From NCBI GenBank assembly GCA_045613545.1, contig JAZLBD010000012.1:1-40886 (forward strand): 40,886 nucleotides of DNA, written 5' to 3'. Below the pieces are notes generated by a model that was not told the origin of the DNA, searched no databases, and saw only the letters and a program-made list of their open reading frames with translations. The translations under genes and the position numbers were made by a program. This document shows positions 25,588 to 34,017 of the stretch, piece after piece (position 1 is the first letter of the stretch; every line of letters begins with the position of its first letter). The DNA comes from Scatosoma sp045613545. Lineage in GTDB: Bacteria; Bacillota; Clostridia; Christensenellales; Borkfalkiaceae.

Positions 25588-26984
25588 TTGCTACCCCCCG
25601 TCATATACCTCTCGCGTTCGGTTTCCGAAAGAGCGTTCACGTCTTTCCCGTCCGCTAAAACCGCCGTTTCAAACCTCTCGTAATCCTTTTGCACCCGAGA
25701 GATTTCTTCCAAAAGCGCCTCTTCCCCCTCGATACTCACCCCTCGGCAAAGGGTACAAACGGTAAACAAACATTCCCCTAAAATACGCTTTTTCTCTCCG
25801 ACAGAGCCGGCCTGTTCCAAACGGGAAAGCCCCTCTAAAAGGCGGGCTTTCGCCTCTTCGTAGGTAAAATTCCAACCGCCACGCTCCAAGCGTTTGACCA
25901 CTTTTTGCCCTTGCATTAAGGCGGGGAAACACTTGGGGACGTCTTGCACCGCCTTGGCGTAGGTGTCTTGATTTTTCTCTTTCATTTTGTTTTTATCCCA
26001 CACGGAAAGCGCCGTTTCCGCGTCGGTGGCGGAGTCTCCGCCGAAGATATGGGTATGGCGAGAGATGAGCTTTTCGCACACTCCGTAAAGGACGTCGGTT
26101 AAGTTAAATTCCCCCCGTTCCGCTTGCATAACGGCGTGGAAAACCACTTGCATAAGCAAATCCCCCGTCTCTTCCAAAATTTTATCGGGGGCGTCTAAAT
26201 TGATCGCGTCGAGCAGTTCGTACGCCTCTTCCACCCCGTTCATCTTGATACTTTCAGGGGTCTGCACCCTATCCCAAGGACACCCGTCCGGTCTGCGCAA
26301 ACGGACGATGATGTTTTCGAGGTCTCGCAACGTATATCTGCGCTTTTCAAGAAGGGGAATTTCGTCCACGGCGACCGCCGATAAATAATCGTATCGGGGC
26401 ATTCTATCGAGTTCGTAGAGTGGAATTTTTTTCTTCTTGCTGTTCGACAAAAACCACACTTCCGTTTCTTCGCCGAACGCGTCGGAAAGCAATAATTTTA
26501 CGTCGGAAGCAAGATTTCGATCGTCCATATCGAAAACGATCAAAGGCGACGGAAGATCACACCCTTGCATAAACTCTTGCAGGTCGTAAGCGGAAAGACA
26601 GGCGTAGGAACAGGAGTGAAAGGAACAAAGATTTGCCAAATACCCACTCTTGGACACGCCGTCCACCACTTGTACTTTTCTAGATTTTTGTAAAACTTTT
26701 ACCGAGTTATCCTCGCTCGCCGACCCGTCCACGCAATAGGCGACGTTTCCGCCCTTTTCCGCATCGCGCACCGCTTTTGCAAGCGCCTTGTTGAGGGTGG
26801 AAAACTTGCGCGTTTTTTCGTAAAGTTCGTCAAGAGTCCGATGTTTTACCCCTAAATCCACCACCGTTTGATAAGACTTTGTGTGAGCGGTGCGCACAAG
26901 CACCACGTCCGCGTCTAAGATCGCGCGTTTCCCCTTTTCCGTCAAATCCCCGCGATGAATCCCAAGGCTCACTACCGTAATCAT
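25584..26984 (-). CDS. mazG: Nucleoside triphosphate pyrophosphohydrolase MazG with N-terminal tetrapyrrole-methylase-like domain (YabN-like)
   Basis: MazG hydrolyses NTPs to NMPs, cleaning aberrant nucleotides and influencing alarmone levels. The 466-aa protein begins with a divergent tetrapyrrole-methylase-like domain (about 1-205; LGIHRGDLTEKGKRAIL resembles its first motif), as in B. subtilis YabN. The MazG region has CPWDRVQTPESI (235-246), the metal-binding EEAYE (252-256) and EETGDLL (271-277), then a SRHTHIFGG motif and a shorter second MazG-like half. GGAG lies 7 nt before ATG 26984. It follows a YabM/SpoVB-like gene, the same order as yabM-yabN in Bacillus. The upstream gene's frame overlaps its first 155 bp. 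Confidence 0.93.
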   Translation of the reverse strand: MITVVSLGIHRGDLTEKGKRAILDADVVLVRTAHTKSYQTVVDLGVKHRTLDELYEKTRKFSTLNKALAKAVRDAEKGGNVAYCVDGSASEDNSVKVLQKSRKVQVVDGVSKSGYLANLCSFHSCSYACLSAYDLQEFMQGCDLPSPLIVFDMDDRNLASDVKLLLSDAFGEETEVWFLSNSKKKKIPLYELDRMPRYDYLSAVAVDEIPLLEKRRYTLRDLENIIVRLRRPDGCPWDRVQTPESIKMNGVEEAYELLDAINLDAPDKILEETGDLLMQVVFHAVMQAERGEFNLTDVLYGVCEKLISRHTHIFGGDSATDAETALSVWDKNKMKEKNQDTYAKAVQDVPKCFPALMQGQKVVKRLERGGWNFTYEEAKARLLEGLSRLEQAGSVGEKKRILGECLFTVCTLCRGVSIEGEEALLEEISRVQKDYERFETAVLADGKDVNALSETERERYMTGGSK

Positions 26985-28284
26985 TTTGGTCTCCTTTTCT
27001 TTTCGTAATGATTAAATTATACACCAAATCCAAGAAAAAAGCAACCAAATAACCGACGTTCGAGGCAATGACCGCGCCGTAGATAGAAAATTTTTTACGG
27101 CCGATCAAAAGGAAATCAAGCAATAAGCGTACCGCCACGGCGAACGCCATATTTCTCGCTCCGATCTTCGCTTTCCCTTGTCCCGTCAGACAAGAGGCGA
27201 GCGTTTGCGTAATCGGTAAAAGAATAGCGGACGGCGCGGATAGACGAATGAGGCGCACGAGGAGGGCTTGGCTTGCTTTATCGAGCGACGAAAAGAGGAT
27301 TTTTACGATAATCGGCGCAAAGAAGAGGAGTCCGAGCGTGAAAAGTCCGCCGAAAATCGCAGTGACGCCTACGGCGTAAGCGCCCTTTTTACGGCGCAAC
27401 TGTACGTCGCTCGTTGCGGACATGGTGGGTATAGTTGCCACGGCAAAACCATAGCAAACGGACGAGGAAAGTTGCACAAGGGAAACGACTCCCCCCGAAA
27501 AAAGACCGTATAATCGCACCCCCTCGCTCGTATGGTAGGCGAGCAAACGAACGATCAACACACTTTCGATCATTGTGCACACGGGTAGCAATAAACACGA
27601 CACAGTGACGGGAACACTTCGTTTTAGCAAGCTTTTATACGGCAGTGATTTTTCATTTCCCTTTTCTCTTGGGGTTTTTCGTACCTTTCCCCATAAATAG
27701 AGTAGCGCCACCCCCTCGGAAATCGTGACGGCAAACAACAGCATAGGAACGAGTTTTTCCAAATCCCCCCTATACAGGTACGCGACCAAAAGCCCCAACG
27801 CCACCTTTACCGACTGCTCGATGACTTCTGACACGGCGGTGGGGAGCATACGGCTTTTCCCTTGCAGATAACCGCGAAATACGGCGATAATCGCCACCAA
27901 AAACACAGCCGGCGCAAGCGCTACGTATCCCCACGCCAAGTTTCCGCCTTGCAAAAAGGAAAACAGCGGAGCGAGACCTAGCATACCGATCGTCCCAATC
28001 GCGCCGATAAGCCCAATCGCCTTGATCGCTTTTCGGAAAAGCAAAGCGTTCCCCTCTCCCGTAGTTCCGCGCTCGGCAATCCAACCCGAAAGGGCGGAGG
28101 GAATCCCCGCGCTTGAAAGGGTGAGAAGGAGCGCGTATAGAGGGTATATCATTTGATAGCGACCCATTCCCGTCGCGCCGATAAGACCGAGCAGTAACAC
28201 GCGATACACCGCCCCGATCGCTTTGGAAATAAAACCGCCGCACGAGAGAATGAACGCGCCTTTCAAAAAGGTTTTTTCTTTCAT
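26830..28284 (-). CDS. Polysaccharide/lipid flippase of the MVF/SpoVB (YabM-like) family
   Basis: This integral membrane protein has about 12-14 helices and an N terminus (LKGAFILSCGGFISKAIGAVYRV) typical of SpoVB/YabM proteins, which are thought to flip lipid-linked cell-wall or spore-cortex precursors. Position before mazG matches B. subtilis yabM. The membrane part ends near residue 430. The remaining 50 or so residues are polar, not family-like, and come from a frame overlapping mazG by 155 bp. One extra base in the A-rich stretch near 26990-27000 would instead end the protein at a TGA overlapping the mazG ATG, so the 484-aa length may be wrong. The ribosome binding site is a weak AAGGG next to ATG 28284, and I see no convincing promoter. 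Confidence 0.82.
   Translation of the reverse strand: MKEKTFLKGAFILSCGGFISKAIGAVYRVLLLGLIGATGMGRYQMIYPLYALLLTLSSAGIPSALSGWIAERGTTGEGNALLFRKAIKAIGLIGAIGTIGMLGLAPLFSFLQGGNLAWGYVALAPAVFLVAIIAVFRGYLQGKSRMLPTAVSEVIEQSVKVALGLLVAYLYRGDLEKLVPMLLFAVTISEGVALLYLWGKVRKTPREKGNEKSLPYKSLLKRSVPVTVSCLLLPVCTMIESVLIVRLLAYHTSEGVRLYGLFSGGVVSLVQLSSSVCYGFAVATIPTMSATSDVQLRRKKGAYAVGVTAIFGGLFTLGLLFFAPIIVKILFSSLDKASQALLVRLIRLSAPSAILLPITQTLASCLTGQGKAKIGARNMAFAVAVRLLLDFLLIGRKKFSIYGAVIASNVGYLVAFFLDLVYNLIITKRKGDQNDYGSEPWDSSRGFDGKGETRDLRRGRGACAHRSHKVLSNGGGFRGKTSDS
27016..27044 (-). promoter_or_regulatory. Candidate internal promoter for mazG-dus-ABC exporter
   Basis: TTGCTT (27039-27044) and TATAAT (27016-27021) on the minus strand are 17 bp apart, inside the 3' end of the flippase gene and 32 bp before the mazG ATG. 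The -10 is perfect; the -35 matches only in part. Confidence 0.45.
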
Positions 28285-28370
28285 ACCCTTATTGTCTGCA
28301 ACCGAATTTGTTTTATAATTCGCCCTATAAAAAATTTTTCGACAAAACGGAAAATTTCACCCTCGCCCCC

Positions 28371-28399
28371 TTGCCAAAAAGGGAAAAATTTGTTATAAT
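28371..28399 (+). promoter_or_regulatory. Promoter of the DUF1846 gene
   Basis: TTGCCA (28371-28376) and TATAAT (28394-28399) are 17 bp apart; the leader is about 28 nt. Confidence 0.75.
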
Positions 28400-28432
28400 A
28401 AATAACGTACTAACGAAAGTGAGGGCTTTATC

Positions 28433-29926
28433 TTGCATAAAATCGGATTTGACAGTGAAAAATACTTACAGTTGCAATCGGAAAAGATCTTGGAGCGAAT
28501 CGACGAGTTCGGCGGAAAACTCTACATTGAGTTCGGCGGAAAATTATTCGACGACTTTCACGCCGCGCGCGTTTTACCGGGGTTTGCGCCCGATAGCAAA
28601 ATTAAGATGCTGTGCAAACTCCGTGACAGAGCGGAAATCGTCATCGTCATCAACGCCCTCGACATCGCCAAAAATAAAGTGCGCTCCGATCTTGGCATCA
28701 CTTACGATCAAGACGTTTTGCGCCTCATCGACGTGTTTGGTAGCTACGGTTTATACGTCGGCAGTATCGTCCTCGCGCAGTTCTCCGAGGACAACGAGCC
28801 GGCAAAGGCGTTTGAGGAAAAATTAAAACGCGCGAACGTGAAAGTGTATCATCACTACACGATCAAGGGCTATCCCCACAACGTCCCCCTTATCGTGAGC
28901 GAGGACGGCTATGGGAAGAATGAATACATTGAAACGACGCGCGACCTCGTCATCATCACCGCGCCCGGCCCTGGATCGGGGAAAATGGCAACCTGCCTTT
29001 CCCAACTCTATCAAGAACAAAAGCGCGGACATAAGGTCGGCTATGCAAAATACGAGACTTTCCCCATTTGGAATTTGCCCCTCAACCATATGATCAATTT
29101 GGCGTACGAGGCGGCAACCGCCGACTTAAACGACGTCAATATGATCGACCCTTGGCATTTGTCTGCGTATGGCAAGCAAGCGGTCAACTATAACCGCGAC
29201 GTAGAAATTTTCCCCGTCCTCAACGCTATTTTTGAGCAAATTATGGGGAAATCCCCCTACAAATCTCCCACGGATATGGGGGTGAATATGGCGGGCTACG
29301 CGATCTGCGACGACGACGCTTGCGTGGAGGCGTCCAAACAAGAAATCATTCGTCGCTACTTGCACGCGCTTGCGAAAGAACGCCGTGACGGGCTCGACTC
29401 CACCGAATCGGACAAGATCGCCCTGATTATGAAAGGGAATAACATCGAATTGGACGAACGGCAAGTGTACGTCGCTGCCAACAAGGAAGCGATATCGCGC
29501 GCTTGTCCCGCCGCCGCAATCGAACTTGCCAACGGAACGATTATCACGGGCAAGACGAACGACTTGTTCGGTTGTTCGTCGAGCATGCTCTTAAACGCCC
29601 TCAAGCACCTTGCGGGACTCGGCAAGGAAGTCGATCTCATTTCCAAGAGCTCGATTCTGCCCATTCAAGACTTAAAAACGAAATATTTAGGCAGTCGCAA
29701 TCCCCGTTTGCATATCGACGAAATGCTCATCGCCCTTTCGTCCTCCGCCGAGCACGACAAGAACGCGGCGCTCGCAATCAAACAACTGCCCCATCTTCAA
29801 GGTTGCGAGGCGCATACGACCGTCTTGCTTACCCACAACGACGAAAAAATGTATCGCAAGCTTGGAATTCACCTCACGTCCAATCCGTCGGTGAAAGATC
29901 GTAGCGACGCGCATTGGAACAACTAA
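28433..29926 (+). CDS. DUF1846 family protein
   Basis: This 497-aa protein belongs by sequence and length to DUF1846, a widespread Firmicute family of unknown function with a conserved, largely soluble fold. Visible features are the family-typical N terminus (IGFDSEKYLQLQSEKILERI), a glycine-rich loop TAPGPGSGKMATCLSQLYQ (about 178-196) resembling a nucleotide-binding loop, and a middle segment with MIDPWHL and TDMGVNMAGYAICDD. No signal or membrane helices are seen. The start is TTG 28433, with GAGGG 7 nt upstream; no ATG lies nearby in frame and the family begins at this point. It is monocistronic, with its own promoter and terminator. Confidence 0.88.
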   Translation: MHKIGFDSEKYLQLQSEKILERIDEFGGKLYIEFGGKLFDDFHAARVLPGFAPDSKIKMLCKLRDRAEIVIVINALDIAKNKVRSDLGITYDQDVLRLIDVFGSYGLYVGSIVLAQFSEDNEPAKAFEEKLKRANVKVYHHYTIKGYPHNVPLIVSEDGYGKNEYIETTRDLVIITAPGPGSGKMATCLSQLYQEQKRGHKVGYAKYETFPIWNLPLNHMINLAYEAATADLNDVNMIDPWHLSAYGKQAVNYNRDVEIFPVLNAIFEQIMGKSPYKSPTDMGVNMAGYAICDDDACVEASKQEIIRRYLHALAKERRDGLDSTESDKIALIMKGNNIELDERQVYVAANKEAISRACPAAAIELANGTIITGKTNDLFGCSSSMLLNALKHLAGLGKEVDLISKSSILPIQDLKTKYLGSRNPRLHIDEMLIALSSSAEHDKNAALAIKQLPHLQGCEAHTTVLLTHNDEKMYRKLGIHLTSNPSVKDRSDAHWNN

Positions 29927-29943
29927 AGAACGAATCAACAATG

Positions 29944-29970
29944 AAACCCTTCCTCAAGGAAGGGTTTTTT
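29944..29970 (+). terminator. Terminator of the DUF1846 gene
   Basis: AAACCCTTCC and GGAAGGGTTT form a 10-bp stem with a tetraloop (TCAA), ending in TTTTTT. Confidence 0.9.
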
Positions 29971-30002
29971 GGTTGCAGAAAAATTTGGCTATCGAAAAAG
30001 AA

Positions 30003-30031
30003 TTGCCAAAACACGATTTTTGTGCTATGAT
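30003..30031 (+). promoter_or_regulatory. Promoter of the SbcD-like/SbcC-like pair
   Basis: TTGCCA (30003-30008) and TATGAT (30026-30031) are 17 bp apart, 20 bp before the ATG at 30051. Confidence 0.75.
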
Positions 30032-30050
30032 ATTAAAAAGAGGTGTTATT

Positions 30051-31109
30051 ATGAAACTCATACATACGGCTGACGTTCATTTGGGATCGAAAATGGATTC
30101 TCGTTTTCCCAAAGAAATTTCCGAAACGCGAAAAGGCGAGCTTCGTTCGTCTTTTTTGCGCATGGTAGAATACGCAAATGCAAACGACGTGCGCGCTATT
30201 TTGCTTTGCGGGGACGTGTTCGATTCGGACACCCCCTATCAAAAGGATAAACATTTCTTCTACGATATCGTCGAGCGTTTTCCTCATATTGATTTCTTAT
30301 ATCTCAAAGGCAATCACGATAGCGGAAGCGACGGCGTATCCCTCCCCAACTTGAAACGATTTTCGGAGGAATGGACGTGCTATTCCTACGGCGATACGGA
30401 GATTTGCGGGATCGAGCTTTCGGAAAAAAACGCAACCTCCCTCTATTCAACTTTGACTCTAAACCCTGAAAAGCGTAATCTCGTACTCATGCACGGACAA
30501 GTGGGGAGCACAGCGGATAAAGACACCATTCACCTTAAAAAATTACAAGGAAAACACGTCGACTATTTGGCGCTCGGACACGTCCACAAAATGCAAGAGG
30601 GCATATTGGACGAGCGGGGCATGTACGCGTATAGCGGTTGTTTGGAGGGGCGTGGCTTTGACGAAACGGGCAAGCACGGATTCTTCCTTTTGGACGTCGA
30701 CGACAAAATCCATCGCACATTCGTCCCCTTTTCCACAAGAGAAATCGTCGAAGAAACCGTGGATATCACGGGACTTTCTTCCGATTATCCCATCTATAAA
30801 AAGATTTGCGGGCAAATCGCTTTCCAAAAAAGCAACCTTTATCGCATCAACTTAATCGGCGAGGTGCAATCCTTGTCCGACACGTTGGAAAGCGATCTGG
30901 AACGCAATTTAGAGGCGCATTGTTTTTACTGTTCCGTCAAGGACCGAACGAAAAAGAAACTCGACGTCAAGGAATATGAATCGGACGTCTCTCTCGTCGG
31001 CGAGTTTATCCGCACCGTCCTTGCCAAAGAGGACTGGACGGAAGAGGAAAAAAGCCAAATCGTACGTCTTGGACTTACCGCGCTCAAAGGAGATAAGATC
31101 GAATCATGA
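30051..31109 (+). CDS. SbcD/Mre11-like metallophosphoesterase (YhaO-like DNA repair nuclease)
   Basis: This 352-aa protein is predicted to be the nuclease half of an SbcCD-type complex that cuts DNA ends and hairpins. The five metallophosphoesterase motifs are present in order: TADVHLGS (7-14), GDVFD, GNHDSG, MHGQVG and GHVHK. A capping region follows. The length is near that of B. subtilis YhaO and E. coli SbcD. I chose ATG 30051 because GAGGTG precedes it and the family starts there; the frame open from 29973 contains the promoter. It overlaps the next gene by 4 bp (ATGA), so the two products are made together. Confidence 0.9.
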   Translation: MKLIHTADVHLGSKMDSRFPKEISETRKGELRSSFLRMVEYANANDVRAILLCGDVFDSDTPYQKDKHFFYDIVERFPHIDFLYLKGNHDSGSDGVSLPNLKRFSEEWTCYSYGDTEICGIELSEKNATSLYSTLTLNPEKRNLVLMHGQVGSTADKDTIHLKKLQGKHVDYLALGHVHKMQEGILDERGMYAYSGCLEGRGFDETGKHGFFLLDVDDKIHRTFVPFSTREIVEETVDITGLSSDYPIYKKICGQIAFQKSNLYRINLIGEVQSLSDTLESDLERNLEAHCFYCSVKDRTKKKLDVKEYESDVSLVGEFIRTVLAKEDWTEEEKSQIVRLGLTALKGDKIES

Positions 31110-33616
31110 AACTACTTTCTTGTCATATTGAAAATTACGGTAAAATTAGCCAAGCCGATTTTGATTTCCAAGACGGGATCACCTCTTTCTGTCAAGAAAA
31201 CGGCTACGGAAAATCGACCCTTGCCTCCTTTTTGAAAGCGATGTTTTACGGTCTGGAATCGGACGGCGCGAATAAAAATTTCAACGAACGCCGTCATTTC
31301 GTTCCCTTTGCCGGCGGAAATTTCGGTGGATTCGTGCGCTTTTCCTACCGCGGAGAAACGTATAAAATCGAGCGGTTTTTCGACGCGAAAAGCGAGACGA
31401 AAGACGTTTGCAACCTATACCGCGGAGCCGTGAAAGTAAATAGCGGTACGGGCAACCTCGGCGAACGGATTTTTGGGATCGACCGCCAATCTTTCGAACG
31501 GACGATTTTTATCTCCGCAAGCGAAATTGAAATCGCCTCCACGGGTAGCATCAACAGTAAACTTTTCGGCGTAATGCAAAAAAGCGAGGAGGAACGCAAC
31601 CTCGACGACGCCCTTGCCGTGTTAGAGGCGAAAAGCAAAGAATATAAAAAATCCCGCCAAGGCAAAGGCGATTTGATCTCGAACGAGAAGAGTAGAATCT
31701 ATACCTTAAGCGCGCAGATCGACAACTTGGAAAAAATCGCGAACGGTTTGCCCGAAAAATACGCGCGCTTGCAACTGTATAACGAAAAAATCGGCGATTT
31801 GCAAAAAAAGATCTCCGCCTCGCAGTCCGTCAACTTGCTCTTAAAAGACTGGGAAACGCACGATTCGCTCGCGAACGAGGGACAGGAATGCGAGCGGAAA
31901 TTGAACGCCCTTGCTTCCGTCTATCCGTTTGGACTCCCCTCGCAAGAGGAATGGAACGAAGCGTCCAAGTGCCATACCACTTTGCAAAGCTTGTCCGCGC
32001 AAAACAGCGGAGAGTTGTCGAGCGAAGAAGAAACGGCTTTTTCTTCGCTTTGGCGCCGTTTTCCAAACGGCGTCCCCTCGGCGGAAAGTATCAAAGCGCA
32101 AGAAAACGAACTCATCGCTTTGACGCAGATCGAAAGCGAACTGTCCGCCCTGCAACAGTCCAAACCGCTTATCGACGAACGCTTGCATCAAAAATTTAGA
32201 CTCCTGCGATCGGAAGATGAGGTTCGCGCTTTGCAAGAAAAAGCCAACTCCTACCAAAAAGCGGAAAACGCTTGGAAGGATGGGCTTTCCGAAAAGACGA
32301 AGAAAGTAAATAAGCCCTCTTTACTCCTTTTGTGCTTGTCCCTACTTCTTATCGCCGTCGGTATCCTTTGTCTTTCTATGAGCCCCGTAATCGGCCTCGT
32401 GTTCCTCGGCGTGGGCGGATGTCTGCTTATAACGGGTTGGGCGTTTGCTCGATCAAACGGCGCGAAAAACGGAGGGGTGAATTCGACCGGAAGACGGGAA
32501 TTAGACCGTTTGGAAAACGAAATCGCCGCCTTTTTAGTGCCTTTCGGTTATTCCCTTTCTAATGGCGTTCCCTACGCCGTCGCGTCTTTCGTCGGCGATA
32601 GACAAACCTATCTCCGTCAAATGGAAGAGGCGGAAAATTGGAAAAAGGCGTACGAGGTCAAACACAGCGAAAAAGTGGCGCGCGAAGAAAAAGCGAAAGC
32701 GTTTTATGAACGTTTTTCGTTTACGGGTGGGGATTTATGGGAAAAACATTCCTTGCTTCGCGATGCGATAGCGAAATATTCCGCCCTACTCGAAAGAAAG
32801 CAATCGGCAGAAAAGAGAAACGCTACGCTAGAACAAGATCTTGCCAAAAACAAAGCCGAACTTCTTGCGTTTTGCCAAAAATACCACCTCCCCACCGCCT
32901 CGATTGGCGAACTTTTGACTACGCTACTAAGAGACATTCAACTGTTCCAAGCGCTTACGACGGCAAAAGAACAAGCGCAAAGCAAAGCGGAAAAACTTAA
33001 AAAAGAAAAATCGCTCACCGAACGCCCGAATTTGGCGTTTATCAACGTCGAGGAATTAAATGAACGAGTGACGGAGCTTATCAGTGAACGATCCAGCCTG
33101 TCAAGGCAAATCGCCGACGACGAACGAGACGCCGAAACGCTTGAGTCGTGCATTGTAGAACGAGAAAAAGCCCAAAATCGCTTGCAAGATTACGAGCGGA
33201 AATACGATTTGCTCGTCAAGACGATGGACTGTCTGAAAGAAGCGGACGCCAAGCTCAAAGATAAATATATTCGACCGATCAAGGAACAGTTCTTCTACTA
33301 TGCCGACCTTTTGGAAAAGGCGCTCGGCCGAAAGTTTATTATGTCGCCGAATTTTGAAATCCGCTACGAACAAAACGGTAAGGAACGCAGTGAAAAACAC
33401 CTCAGCGACGGACAAAAGAGCATTTGCGCGTTCTGTTTTAGACTCGCGCTTATCGACAATATGTATAACGAGGAAAAGCCGTTCTTGATTTTGGACGATC
33501 CGTTCGTTCAACTCGACCACGCCCACCTCGAAAAAGTAAAATTCCTACTTAAAGAACTTTCGAAAAAATTGCAAATCGTCTATTTTTGCTGTCACGAAAG
33601 CCGTGATATGGAATAA
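31106..33616 (+). CDS. SbcC/Rad50-like (YhaN-like) ATPase with membrane segment in the coiled coil
   Basis: This 836-aa protein is the SMC/Rad50-type partner of the upstream nuclease. The N-terminal ATPase half has Walker A ENGYGKST (31-38) and a glutamine-loop region. Long coiled coils (about 160-400 and 450-740) follow, then the C-terminal half with signature LSDGQKS (766-772) and Walker B FLILDD (793-798). Two hydrophobic helices at about 402-447 sit where Rad50 has its zinc hook, and no CxxC hook is seen. This is the layout of B. subtilis YhaN, so the complex may be membrane-attached. At 836 aa it is shorter than SbcC (about 1,050). Its function in repair is inferred from the family and the pairing. 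Confidence 0.88.
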   Translation: MKLLSCHIENYGKISQADFDFQDGITSFCQENGYGKSTLASFLKAMFYGLESDGANKNFNERRHFVPFAGGNFGGFVRFSYRGETYKIERFFDAKSETKDVCNLYRGAVKVNSGTGNLGERIFGIDRQSFERTIFISASEIEIASTGSINSKLFGVMQKSEEERNLDDALAVLEAKSKEYKKSRQGKGDLISNEKSRIYTLSAQIDNLEKIANGLPEKYARLQLYNEKIGDLQKKISASQSVNLLLKDWETHDSLANEGQECERKLNALASVYPFGLPSQEEWNEASKCHTTLQSLSAQNSGELSSEEETAFSSLWRRFPNGVPSAESIKAQENELIALTQIESELSALQQSKPLIDERLHQKFRLLRSEDEVRALQEKANSYQKAENAWKDGLSEKTKKVNKPSLLLLCLSLLLIAVGILCLSMSPVIGLVFLGVGGCLLITGWAFARSNGAKNGGVNSTGRRELDRLENEIAAFLVPFGYSLSNGVPYAVASFVGDRQTYLRQMEEAENWKKAYEVKHSEKVAREEKAKAFYERFSFTGGDLWEKHSLLRDAIAKYSALLERKQSAEKRNATLEQDLAKNKAELLAFCQKYHLPTASIGELLTTLLRDIQLFQALTTAKEQAQSKAEKLKKEKSLTERPNLAFINVEELNERVTELISERSSLSRQIADDERDAETLESCIVEREKAQNRLQDYERKYDLLVKTMDCLKEADAKLKDKYIRPIKEQFFYYADLLEKALGRKFIMSPNFEIRYEQNGKERSEKHLSDGQKSICAFCFRLALIDNMYNEEKPFLILDDPFVQLDHAHLEKVKFLLKELSKKLQIVYFCCHESRDME

Positions 33617-33620
33617 AAAA

Positions 33621-33697
33621 TCCTCGTCCTTTGCCTATAAAGAAATCATTTCTAAGCCGATAAAAAAAATCGGCTTAGAAATGAAATAAGGCGAGGA
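33621..33697. repeat. Large nested inverted repeat after the SbcC-like gene
   Basis: CATTTCTAAGCCGAT (33647-33661) and its exact complement (33669-33683) form a 15-bp stem around seven A's. An outer imperfect pairing (TCCTCG with CGAGGA and CCTT with AAGG) extends it to about 77 nt. No T-tract follows on the plus strand, so it is not a standard terminator for the ATPase gene, though it may mark or protect that mRNA end. Confidence 0.65.
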
Positions 33698-33703
33698 AAA
33701 TCA

Positions 33704-33732
33704 TTGACAAAAGCTTTGAATCGTGCTACAAT
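33704..33732 (+). promoter_or_regulatory. Promoter of tRNA-Leu
   Basis: TTGACA (33704-33709) and TACAAT (33727-33732) are 17 bp apart and 15 bp before the tRNA. Confidence 0.85.
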
Positions 33733-33747
33733 CTTGTATAGTTAAAA

Positions 33748-33834
33748 GCTCGTGTGGTGGAATAGGCAGACGCAAGGGACTTAAAATCCCTCGGTAGAGA
33801 TACCGTGCCGGTTCAAGTCCGGCCACGAGCACCA
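33748..33834 (+). tRNA. tRNA-Leu (anticodon UAA)
   Basis: The acceptor arms GCTCGTG and CACGAGC pair over 7 bp. The D-arm has TGGTGGAAT...GGCAGACGC. The anticodon stem AGGGA/TCCCT holds the loop CTTAAAA, giving anticodon UAA for UUA codons. A long variable arm (CGGTAGAGATACCG) marks class II Leu tRNA, and the T-loop is TTCAAGT. The 3' CCA is encoded. It is transcribed alone from its own promoter. Confidence 0.97.
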
Positions 33835-33868
33835 CAAAAGACACACCCTAAAGGTGTGTCTTTTGTGG
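33832..33868 (+). terminator. Terminator of tRNA-Leu
   Basis: AAAAGACACACC and GGTGTGTCTTTT form the core stem around CTAAA, ending in a T-run. Pairing extends outward to 16 bp, taking in the CCA end of the tRNA itself. Confidence 0.85.
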
Positions 33869-33917
33869 TCTTTGTGCCCCAACCCTTGCAACCGTTTCGG
33901 TTCAGAAAATGAAAACA

Positions 33918-33945
33918 TTTTCTTTGGCGCAAGCGCCAAAGAAAA
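33918..33945. repeat. 13-bp perfect palindrome between two terminators
   Basis: TTTTCTTTGGCGC (33918-33930) and GCGCCAAAGAAAA (33933-33945) are exact complements with AA between them. An overlapping alternative stem (GAAAATG with CATTTTC, about 33905-33922) shares its left end. Its role is unclear. Confidence 0.55.
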
Positions 33946-33947
33946 AA

Positions 33948-33982
33948 ACGAACTTTGACGTAAAACCAAAGTTCGTCTTTTT
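33948..33982. terminator. Bidirectional terminator after the lipoprotein phosphatase gene
   Basis: ACGAACTTTG (33948-33957) and CAAAGTTCGT (33967-33976) form a 10-bp stem. On the minus strand a run of seven T's follows, ending the phosphoesterase gene; on the plus strand CTTTTT follows. Confidence 0.85.
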
Positions 33983-34017
33983 GATGCGCGTTTTTTGGTG
34001 GGACGAGGCGCTATCGT

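Noticed and set aside
33781..33969. Minus-strand frame of 62 codons containing SWPDLNRHGISTEGF
   Set aside because: It is the reverse strand of tRNA-Leu. This is a well-known false protein found opposite such tRNAs in many genomes.
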